Of a DNA stretch of 64,000 nt, positions 48,201 to 60,400 are shown piece after piece; the first letter of the stretch is position 1; each line of letters begins with the position of its first letter. The position numbers and the translations under genes are program-made. Origin of the DNA: Nautilus pompilius (Eukaryota; Mollusca; Cephalopoda; Nautilida; Nautilidae); NCBI GenBank assembly GCA_018389105.1, contig JACATO010000933.1, forward strand, positions 62,001-126,000, written 5' to 3'. A model generated the notes under the pieces. That model did not search any database, had not been told where the DNA came from, and saw only the letters and a list, made by a program, of their open reading frames with translations.

Positions 48201-51200
48201 AAACAACTTCCATCATAAAAATGATTTCTTGAAAAATATAGGAGGGTGTGCATTTGTAACTGACTCTGAAGTACAAAAAGTTGACCATGCTACAATTCCA
48301 CTTCAAGAAATCATGTCATCAGCAACAAATACTGCACAATGACAACTCTTCAGACAAAAAAAACAACAATTTTTTCCAATGTATCCAAGTTATCATTCTT
48401 AAAAAAAACACAAGTATCAGCATATTTATATTTACTCTTCTGAATTTGTTGTTTGCAAGCATTATAATGTCAATCTAATTTTAGGCAGTATTAGAGAATC
48501 ACCTATATATAAAAACTGTTTGTTTAACTCAGCTTGGCCAACCTACTGCTTTTCATACCATCAACCCAAAATCTTACTGTAAAATCTTATCACAAGCAAA
48601 ACAAATCACTAGCAATAATATGAAAACACCACAAAAAGCTTCAAAAACCTTAGCTGTGGGATTTGCTCAAATCTGAAACAAACTTCACCAACATCTCACG
48701 TGTGCTAAAGGCAAGACAATGCCAGCTAGCTACCTCATTGTGAATAGTTAAAAGACCCCAATGTGATTTTCAGTGAAATCAGGCATTCACAGTAAGAGAA
48801 AACATGTTACACCTGAACACTTTACTGAAAGGTCCACAACAACAATGTAGTGAATAATGAACTGTCAGCTAAATATATCTTCTTACCTTTTGCATTTCTC
48901 GTCCACTAAGAGCTGTTCCAACCATGATGGACTTGCGACAAGCTCTGGATGCAAACATCTGCCTGATCCTAGATGGCCGACACATAACACCCTGAAGAAA
49001 AACAACAACAACACTTGTACAAAAGAATTATTATTATTGTACAATTATATCTTCGTGTTAAATCACTGCTGAAAATATTTTAAGTAATTTTTAATAAATA
49101 ATTTAAAAAAACAATACAATGTAGCAATATGTTGGAGATATGTAAAAATAAAGACAACTAAAAATTCTTTCTGTTCACATTTTTCATAATTATTTAAGTA
49201 ACAATTAACAAACATTAGTCAGTCATAAACTAAAAATAGTATTATAATTACAGGAAAACAAATAATTTTTACAAATATTTAATCAATTCGCTAAAAATAT
49301 TCTAACAAACTGTCAGTTTTTAAATTGAAAGTTTTAGTGTCATACGACTGTTTAACATTTCATAGCACCCACTAAAAGAAAAACTTACTAGTAAAAGCTG
49401 TAGTTTATCATTTTCAGAAAGTTACCAAACCTTTTAACTTATAAACTCACCCACTATCATTAACAATAAGAAGAAGAATCTTTAAACAATTCCCAATTAA
49501 CCAGCACAGCCAATGCTTTGGTAATAATTACATTAGTGAATTTACCATCCAGACTTCCAATGTATAAATGACAAACTTACGGGTAAATCTGTAAGCATAA
49601 AGATCAACTCTTCTATATCTGAAATTTGTTTTAAAAAAGCTGGTAAAAATATGCAATCCAATTTAGAAAGTTATATCATAAGTATATCAATTCAATAATA
49701 TAAAAAGAAACATTTTTATGAAGTATATCCAGACAGGGCCAAGCTTTCAAGTACCATGAGTGATGGAGGCCCAAGATCTCTAGATGTAGATCTATAACAC
49801 TCTGCTACAGATGCAATGTTTCGTACACATCTGGGCATACAGAAAAGTGTAAGCAAATAAGTTCAGTAAGAAAACTGTTTCTTGCGAAATTCTTTTGGTC
49901 AGGCTATACTGATGGATAATCTATTTTGCTTAAACTGGATAAAGGAATATCATCCAAGCTGATTCAGTTTAACCAAAAACAAATAAAAGAAATAAAAGAC
50001 AGGTATGAAACAGTTCAGTGACATAGGTACTGGCAGCATGGCTGTTTTTCCACATTTTCAACCACAAAGTTAGTGTATGATATTGCATGATGCCAGGCTG
50101 CACAGCAACACCAGACCTACTACAGGGAGGACAGCAATAGTCGCATCTTGAACTGTTTGACCAATTTCTTTGTTTTGTTTGTCATCATTCTGCACATAAC
50201 TAGCTGACATTTTAATTTCAAGCGATGAAATTAACCAGATATATAGATGGATCGTACAACTTTTGACCACAACTATTTTATTATCAAAAGCTTCAATGCC
50301 ACATGATTTGTCACTGATTCTCAGATCAGAACCTTCCACATCTATCATGACTCCGAGCGTGTTCTAAGTGAATTCTTAAGCAACTTTGTATATTAACTTG
50401 CAGCCACCACTTGTTAGTCAACTAATCTGTGCTAATGAGAAATCAAGTGTTTCGTTTTACTCTTTTTATTTGTAATCCATTCAGCATTAACGAATCACCC
50501 ATTTCTATGCATTTCTTTTACATGCTATACGAGTCCAACCTAAATTTGACCAATAAAAACATGTTATAAAATGGTTTGCAGGCAAGTGTCCTCCCAGAAA
50601 ATTAAAATGATACAGGTGAGCAGCGACACTGACAAGTCACATTAGTGGATTTGTGACAATGTCACCTATGAAATTGTATTACAATCCAGGCAGATTCACA
50701 ACTGGTCATCTCTCAGTTATACTCCCGATGACTGACACCAGAATAAACAAGAATTATTCAATTCACAGCACTTTCTGCTAAACTGAATGATGCACTTTTC
50801 TGTTGTTGTCATCTCCAGGGTATACTATGGAACTCATATAAACAAAACACTTACAACATAACTTGTCTCAAGATTTCCATCAATCAATGGTACATTTACA
50901 AACAAATGGAGAATATGCTACCTCCAAAAATAGTAGTCAAAGATTTTAACTATTTCGTTTTAAATATTTCTATTATATTCAAAAGAAATGTAACAATTTT
51001 TAATATATGATGAATATATAGTTTTCTTCTTAATATTGCTCAGATTATGACAAGAAGAAGAAAAGGTGTGGTACAATTTTCATTATTAAGATAAGAACTA
51101 ACCATCTTTTCCAAAGTTCCAGTTGTTACTGACTGGCATCGAGATTAGCTTCAGACGGCATCTCGGAGGTGCTAAAAAAGAATAAGCCAGACATAGGCAC

Positions 51201-51368
51201 TCAGAAAAAGCAGGCATTTCTTTAAAACTCCTATAGAGAGGTCAAAAACTGAACATCTAGACTAATTTTTTAAATGTTTGCACTTTTAATTCCACTATTT
51301 GGTTTGGAAAGACAGTCAAGATTACTAAACAAATTTTTTTCTAATTCTAATGGAAAGCATTTATCTTG

Positions 51369-51411
<43 letters not shown>

Positions 51412-54400
51412 GTGCTATAGCTTCTTGTGATTCTTTAAATATTTTCAGAAACAATACTGCATACCATGGTGAAACTGTATAGAGCACACACACATGTGTG
51501 CGTGCGTGTGTGTGTCTATATTCAGTAAATTGCATGACAAACTGCTGAATGCAATGAAGGCCACTTATATCTCCCCATACAAAGTGCCACTAAATTTGTT
51601 TTCATTAGGCACACTGCAACAAACTCTTTAAAAAGCACTGCACTAACTAATCAGCACAACCCTGTCACATTATTTAGTTACTGCTCCTGACTTAATTCCT
51701 TTTATTTTTGTCAGATGTAACATTAGCACCATTATTTTTTTTGTTTAAAAAGGAATAACATGCCGTCTTCCTAATGCAAACCTGTACTTAAAACAAATCT
51801 GTACAAGGAGACTGTTGCTCTTTAATGTTCAACAGTGCGAGAAAACCATAGATCGTTGTTTGAAAGAGTTCACCACGTCAGTGGAACAAAATTAAGGCAA
51901 GCAAACTTACTATAGAAAAGGAAGGAAAACACTGAAATATGAAGAATTCCTCAAATCTGCTGTTTTTTTCCATAAATAAGTATGCTTTGTCTATACAGTA
52001 AAAAATTAATTTGCCCAAATTGCTTGGAATCTAACTGACTTTGGATAATTGGACATGACTCCCTCAGATGAGCTTGTTTCTTCACACTTTGCTTTGGGTG
52101 GTGTCTCTCTTTCTGTTAATCCTTTATCTTTTTCAGTATCAGCATAAAACTTGAACAGTTTGTCTTTCTGAGCCAGAACACCAGGCAGAGTAGATGCGCC
52201 GGTATTTAATTCATTTATGATAAGTTAGCTGCTCTGCTCAGCAAGTATCGTTTCCTTTTTGTTGTATGCTAAGCACACCAAGCTTATGCTTCTTAGCAGC
52301 AGCGTCTGTAGAGGCCATGGTAGCAAGATTTGCTGTACTTAGATAGAGGAAATGCAAAGATTAACAGCAGCAACAGCTTTGCACCCACACACTTGGGAAA
52401 CAATGTGATAAGCGATTGTGGCATGAAGGATGCCACGCAGTGGCAGCTGTAAACAATTAAAGCAATGATCAAAAAATATAAAATAAATAATTCTGCTCCA
52501 AGAAATATGAGAGTCAAAGTATGGATCAAAAAATGTTGGTTTATTTGAATGCTTCGAGTTTAAAACTGATTGGGAGTTTATGAGCAAATTTGGATAATCA
52601 AGTTTTTCAAAATGAACTTTTACTGTAATGTGATTCAACAGTGTAAACTGTAATTTCAAACTTAAATAAATAGATGAGGAAAGTATACAGGAGAACATTT
52701 ACCAATCACTTGACAAACACTGTTTTCATTATATTTTGTTTTTCCAGAATAAGATCATATCTGATGCACCAGAGTTTGTTTATTTCTATTTCTTCTGTTT
52801 AGTGGCACAGCAAGTGCACAACCATTTCCCTAAAAACTTAACATGGAATGCAGCTAAAAATAGTTTTTAGAAGAAAACAATATCATGATGTAACAAGCAC
52901 CAGATTTCAAACTGAAATTAATTCAAAAATTATAATTTTAAATGTTACAAGATTTTTTTACCTATTCCCAGAACGTCTGGTTTCCTGCTCTTGATGATCA
53001 AATAATCAACTCTTCTTTTCTTTCCCTTTCTTGAATTGAAAGAATTAAGTTGTTTGTCCAGAACTTAAATGCTTATAGATTTCATAATAAAAGATAATTT
53101 AACTTCACACTTCTCTAACACTTAAACTAGTTTACTAATAAAATCGAACCTTACCTGATTCATTAATTATAAAGTCAAATCCATTTTTCTTGAAGATTTC
53201 CAAGTTGTCTATTAAAATCATCTCATTACTGACAGTAAGTTCCAAGTTCTGAGGTCTGAAAAGGCATATAACCCATTTTAAATTCTTCCAAAATAGGTTT
53301 AAAACAAGATCAGATTTCCCAAAACACTGCTAAAATCTCCGTTTATTTTCTCGCCTTTTCCTATTTAATACACCTTGTATGAGATATCAGTGGTGGTAGC
53401 CACAAAAAAGTAATTATTTGTTGCTTCTGTATCTTAGCTTATAAAACAAGCAAACAAAAACATTTATAAATTCAAATTGATACCATCTCTGAATACACAG
53501 ATTTTATTTCAAAGCCAATTATTTCATTTAACAAACTTTTTTTTCCAGAATCAACTGCTTTGGTTATATTTTAAATTGAAAATTCTTTACATTTTGTTAA
53601 ATGTATTCCCTAGTAATGGTTCTGTTAAACCTGCTAAAATCTGAGGATCTAGTGTTCTTAATTAAAGTGCAGAAAAAAGGGAAAGTACGACAGATCAGTT
53701 TCAGAACAGAAAGACATATTCCACTTACTGTATCAGCTTCTGACTCTGGATGACTGTGTTTTTCTCTAACATTTCGAAATTGTATTTCTCATCTGCGGCA
53801 TGCTGGTCAATTATAAACAAATCCTGGCCAAGTAGGGTTATGATGAAACCCTTGTTAAACTGGGGAAAACAACAGACGACTAAAATATTAAACAAGCTCA
53901 CAAAGGAGGTAAATCATGAAAATACTGTATAGAAGTCCACATAGTACAGATTGTATTTATCAATCCTAGTAATCACTAGACTTTGGCAGTAAGAATCTCT
54001 CTGATTACACAGTGCATTGTATTCTACTAGGATGACTTGAGCCTGTATGCATGCATATATATTATACACACACACATACAACCAGCTTGTAAATCAAAAT
54101 AAGTATTTCTCTTTCCTTGGGGCATTAAAATGATATCACATACAGTTATGCCACTGAATTAGTGGTGGTGCATTAACAGCCTAATCTAATTTCGATTTGT
54201 TTAGAAAGAATTACTATGCAAACATATGTCAAAGAGGGTTAATACTACTGCTACAGCAAATCTAAAACAAAGTATTTTCACTTTTTTTTTTTCTCTAGTA
54301 ACTGTATCTGCTGCATATAAAAGATTGTCAATTCTGCTTTATCTGATATGTGCAAAATTTACTAGAGATTCAAGCACAGATCATCTCTATATCAAGATGT

Positions 54401-57400
54401 TTAAAATGCACAAATTCTTAGCTTATGTAATTATTCCTGAATAATCAATATTTTATTTCTGTAGTCAAGTTCTCTGCCAATAATCAAGTATAACTGTCAA
54501 AAAGATTGTTGTATCAAAGTATAATTGTTTATTTCTATACAATAAAATATTTAGATAATAAAAAATCTCTCAATTATATTGTCACTTAATCATCAGAAAA
54601 CAGTATACCGCTGTATGTGAACTAAATATGTAAAAATTATAGAAACAAAGCAATGAAAAAAAAAAAAAAAGCAAAATTAAACATAATAATAAACTTAAGA
54701 AAAACAAGTCTCACCTGTCCAAGAATTTCCATCTGACTGAACATGTCTTTTCTACAAAACAATATATTGAAGTTAATGGATGAATATTCCAATACCCATA
54801 TCAGAGCTAGGATAATAGCAGAGGCAAAGGAGAGAGAACAGGGTAGCTTATATAGTCAGACAGGTTTAATTGTTTTTCACAGATTTCTAAATGAACCTTT
54901 ACTAGTAACTGCAGTGTACACCCCGTTAATGAACTAGTACTCTCCTCCTGATGGTATGAAGTTGTAGATTTAGTTCTGTCCACTAATAAAAGCAGCACAA
55001 AAAACACAGATACGGGTTTCGTTCTAACCGCCTGCCTCTCAAACTTTATCTCGTTTACATAAGGAACAGGGGTCAGGGAGATAATCTAACCAGAAAATCT
55101 CATGGCCAATATAAGCCAAGCTAATGTCGCTGCAGATATCTTTTTCAAGTAAATAACAGGAATTAACACAGCTGCCCCATTACTGTTCCCAGAAGTATAT
55201 GAACATGAAAAGAAAGAAACTGCTTCAGAATTGTATTTCCTTAATATATATATATATATTTTTTAAATTTAAATACTTACTCAATCTCCTTTTGTAATTC
55301 TTGTACAGCAGCTTCATTTTCTGATGGAGAAATCTTTGCTCGGAAAGTCCGACAAAATGAGGAAGTATTTGATTTTGCTTCTATTTAAAAAAAAAAAAAA
55401 AAAAATTTCTGTAATTAAATAAAGCTGAGGCAGAAAAACTAAAAATTAAATTCTATACTACTCATTTGTGGATTTTTTTAAAAATATATTAAAACATGGC
55501 AAATTTCCATTTACTATATTGTGCAAATTGAGTAAAACCTGACCACCACCAGCTATCCAGGCAGCCAAGTGGTCTGTTTCTTAAAACAGAGAGTGACAGC
55601 TCTTGCAGGCCTCTGAAGACAGGTGGCCTTCACTTTTATTTCAGAGATGTGCATCACTCAGCAAACAACTGAGCACAGTGTGATATCGTGGAGGTTAATT
55701 TCATTGCATTTACCAGCCTGCACAACAAAACAGAGCTACAGACATCGATGTATGCATGTTCTTGTATATATGACAAAGTGTCATGTAACTGATGGGATAT
55801 TCCAAGTCACTTCTCATTACAGGTGCTGAAGTGTCTCTATTGGCAAAGGCCAATGTATATTCATAATAATAATAATAATAATAATAATAATGGCTGTTTA
55901 GAAAATTCTTAAATATTGGTTATCAAGTAAACAAAAAACCAAAGTTGTTAGTTTTATGCAACAAATAATGAGTGGCACATTTATTAGCAGTCCGTTAAAA
56001 CAGTTCTGAAGATTCTGCTGTGTTGTTGCTAAGACATCTTGATCAGGAATGGAAATGGATTTTAAGAACAAGGTACACACTTGGGAAAAGGGCACACACA
56101 CACACACACACACACGCACAGACACACACGTACATATGTCAGTAACTTTCGGTGAAACTAAAAATTCTAATTAGGCATGAATTACATTAAATAAATATGC
56201 ATAATTATTTATAATTTTATTGAGAATAATAGCATATACTTTACAACTTTACATATATACTGTATACATACAATGATCATACAATATATAAATATAAGTA
56301 CATTAATGAACAAATGCAGCAGTCAGGTGTATTAGACTCAGTACAGAATGTCCCATAAGGATATATAATCATTTTTTCTGTCACCTCCTCCTCCTTTCTG
56401 CATGCCTTCTGCCGCTAAGAAGCCATGTCTTCACATATTCTTCAGGGTTGAATTTTGACAAGGGAGGTCCTACTAACTTGATAAAGAAAAGAGTTGAAAG
56501 ACGATCAATTTCAAGTCGTGCATGTTGTGATGACACAAATTCATTCCACTGAAGCTTCTTTCACATTCTGCTGTTGACACCGGAATTGTACTTACAGCTG
56601 TTAGCAGCTGCTGAAGATGTGCAGAAACTATCTTTCCTTTTAGAGTCCTTAAATTCTCTGTAGGCTCTGATACATAGCCTACCATTTAAGCCAAACTGTT
56701 CTGCCATTTCTTCGATATCATTATTCCCAAAGGTAAAAATTGAATCTTCTGGAATATTGTTAATATCTCAAAATTTCAACAACAACATATGTGGAAATGT
56801 CTATCTGAAGACCAACCTATCTCTATATTACTGATCATATCCTCTCTGTTGCTGAAAACTAAATCTAGTATATTCTTCCCACGTGTAGCTTCTAAAACAT
56901 GTTGATGGAGGAAATTTTTATATTTTTATAATTAGGTGCAGAAAAACACTTAATTTGGTCATTACGGGGCCATTAAGTAGAGAATCATATATATTCTAAT
57001 ATCTGCCAATAAAATGTCCTAGACACGTAAACATGGGCACTTCGGGTTTTCTCAATTTGTTGTGATAACGTTGTTTGTGTGTATTGTCATGTCCGACAGA
57101 CATTAATAAACCTGTCCTTGAACCAATCCTTCTCTCTCTGTGTGTTTCTTGCCATCAACAGTTACAAAACAACAGAACACTAGCTAGAAAAAACAGGGTG
57201 TTACAAGTTCAGTGAAGTAGATATCATTTTATGCAAAAACACCATAACAGGATGTAATTAAGTCTTCTGTGAAGGCAGAAAGGTCATCGTGAGATCGTTT
57301 GACCATGACTGCGGTTATCATTAGGTCTATTTTGATATAAATGACATAGGCCTTCTATCGCTAATTATGAATGGTTTTACAATTAGAAGTTTAAACCTGA

Positions 57401-60400
57401 TCTCGTCATGATCACTTCTTCCTAAGGACCCACCCACCTCTCTATTGCTGCCCATATCCTCCTCTCTGTTGCCAAAAACTAAAACTCCAAAAATTGAACA
57501 TAAACATGGTACAGGCCATGAACTCGCATATCCCCATATTTCCATCACTGATCTTGACAGCAGCAGCAAAGATTATGTCCCTTGATGACCTGCAATATGT
57601 CTAAACACAATATACCTATTTCTCAAATATTTCATTAGATATTCAGCATGAAAACAGAATCTTCTTCAAATGTCCAACAACAAAAAAAAAGAAACAACAC
57701 TGAATAATAAAAACAAAATCAACAAACAAATATTTAAAAAATGCTGCAAAATTATGTCAGCACTGGAGAAAGCTAATAGCAGCAAGACCTCATCCGGGAA
57801 CGCACTTGCTGAAATATTTAGAAAGCAGGTCAGAAATAAACAACAAAAAGCATCTAAGTCAGGTGGAAAAAAAAAATCTGCTGAAGTATTTATTTTAAAA
57901 AACTTGGTCAGTGAGTGTGTTTCAGGCCACAAGTGGAGACTTTCAATGGGCACTGCATAAAACAAAGGAGAAAGGGTTTTAGCAAAGATTGTGAACTGTT
58001 AACATGGACAAAGTGTTTCAAATGTTGTTAGATTATATTTCATAAATGTTGGTGGTGGTATGCTTCATTTTTTGGTCTTGGATCCAAATGTTTTGATATT
58101 CATTAATGATACTGGAACAATAGTGACATCAGAAAAGGCGTATGAAAGAATAAATAATACGGAGGATAGGGCACAGATTCAGAAATCACTCAAACATTCA
58201 ACTAGCCATGCAGATGCGATATGTTTAATGTTTCTAAATCCAAATGTTCTGGGTGTGGTGATGAGGAGTGGCAGATTATACAATGGGTCATGAAGAAACT
58301 GCTCAGACATGAAATGGAAGTAATGCTTAGAAAGAAAACAAAATTTTGGGAATGTTAATCAAGACAATCAAGCAGAGAAATTAGGCTTCCCTCTTTATAA
58401 GGCTTTGATTTAGACCACATTTGGAATATGTATACCCAAGACAATTTAATCAAATACACAAGGGGCATGGATAATCTGAACTATATGGAGCAACAAGAAA
58501 CACGTAAACTGCCAAATGTCACATAGGAGACAAAAAGAGAATTTTTAATACAGGTACCTAAAATATATAAAGGGTTTGAAAATGTTATTTTGAAACATTT
58601 TTATATCAGCTACTTATTGGTAGGAGAGCCCACCAGTTTAAGTTATTTAGATCTAGGAGTAGATGTGACATTCGTATGTTTTTCTTTAGTGGGTGGATTA
58701 TGAAATGTAGATCAGTTTAAAAACAGACCTCATAAATATTTCAAGTTCACAGAAGCTATAGACTTCTTGCCCCTACTGCAAACTATACTAAGAAGTCTAA
58801 GTCTAAAAAGTGAACAATTGTGTAGGTCTTGAAATGCATTATGGAAGATTGTTTCATTGAATTTACAGAAATGTGATTAATTAACATCAGAAACTGCCAA
58901 AAGAAAAGTATGGAACAAACTTATCAAAACATACCACATGAGAATGCTGCTTACGCTCAACTACAACTGAATTTTCAGCATGGAATCATGAAAAATGGCA
59001 GTAGTTCAAAAAATCAATGACAAATAAAGTTTGATGGCTTGGCTTGGTACTTACTTTGTTTCTTAAGTAATTTCTGTTTTAGAAGATCCAATGAAAACTC
59101 AACCATCATTTCTTTCTTACATTTTTCTGTCGAAGAGTCCTGAAAAATAAATCTATTGTAATGTTTACTTGCTTTAAAATTGTTGATACAAAATATAAAC
59201 ATTTCTAGGAAAAAATATCAGTATTTTTGAGGTTGTTGCTATATTAACTTTCCAATATATTTTTTTTTAATTCAGAATGGCAGTTCATTAAATTGTAGTA
59301 ATTCAAAGAAATAAGCAAAGCTATCTACATTATCATATATTCAAAAAGGAATTAACCCAGCAAACAAACAAACAGTATAAAGCCAATAATGCTTATGAAA
59401 CTAAAAACAGACAAGACACAGTTGGCAAACTTTCTAAAATAAAAATATGATTCAAAGAATGTATTTTTTTTTAGAAAGATGGAAGGGATAACATCCAGCT
59501 AAAAAATTATTTACATAACAAGAATGATATTCATCAATGTCCCAAAATTTGTTTGTAAGAAAGCTTGCAAAGTCAAGGAGTGATCTCATCAATTGGGAAA
59601 TTACTGAACCTTGCATTGCCCTCACAGCTGTATCAAATTTAAATGCATAAAAAGAAAGAAAAACGTGATTGAGTTATAAAATATCAACTGTATTTTACAG
59701 ATGATATATTTATTTCTTTACACCTTGGCTATGCAGTTGGAGATGAGTCAGTAATAACTATTTATTCCCCAATGGTCACACCATAAAGAAAGGAATACTT
59801 ACAAATTTCTGCAGAATTATTTCACGGTTTGGCTGTGTCTTCTCACAAACATTGGACAGATCCGTCAACAAAGACCAGTCAGAAAGTTCTTTTTGATCAT
59901 CACAACTCCTATCATTCCCAGTATATCCAGCTTCATTTTCAGAATCATCAATTAACAGATTGGAGTCAAATAAACTGGCTGCACAGGTCTCATCTACCTC
60001 ATCCTGACCAGCAGCTTCTGCAAGACTTTCCTGACTACTTCCATGATAGACATACTCGTTTTTAATATTTCCTGTTTCTGATGCTGCCTCAGTCTTGCAA
60101 AACTCTGATGATAACTTATCAGTGTTGGTGTCTGCCCAGGCATCACATTTCATATCTTCCATAACTGGCTTCTTGTTCTTCACCACCCACTTCTTTATTC
60201 CTTGATCTTGTTTACAATCCACCTGACCACAAAGTCTTCTTTCTAAAATATATCAAAAACCATCATCCAGTTTTCAATGTCAAGAAATTAGCTGAGTTAT
60301 TAAAGAGAATGCAAAAAAAAAAAAAAAAAAAAAATGCTGCATTATGATTTAGTCTTCATGAATAATTAGAGTTCCAATCACAAGTATTCCATTAACAATC

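Larger units (their letters stand above)
45300..52009 (-). other. PMS2 introns, 3' part
   Basis: AT-rich introns without recognised elements. A 92-codon minus-strand frame at 50070-50348 has one hydrophobic end but no recognised family. (GAT)n lies at 51370-51410 and (TG)n at ~51497-51514. Confidence 0.5.

Noticed and set aside
51347-51535. Histidine-rich small protein
   Set aside because: The histidine run is the antisense reading of a (GAT)n microsatellite.
59829-60065. 78-codon plus-strand frame
   Set aside because: Antisense shadow of the large PMS2 linker exon.
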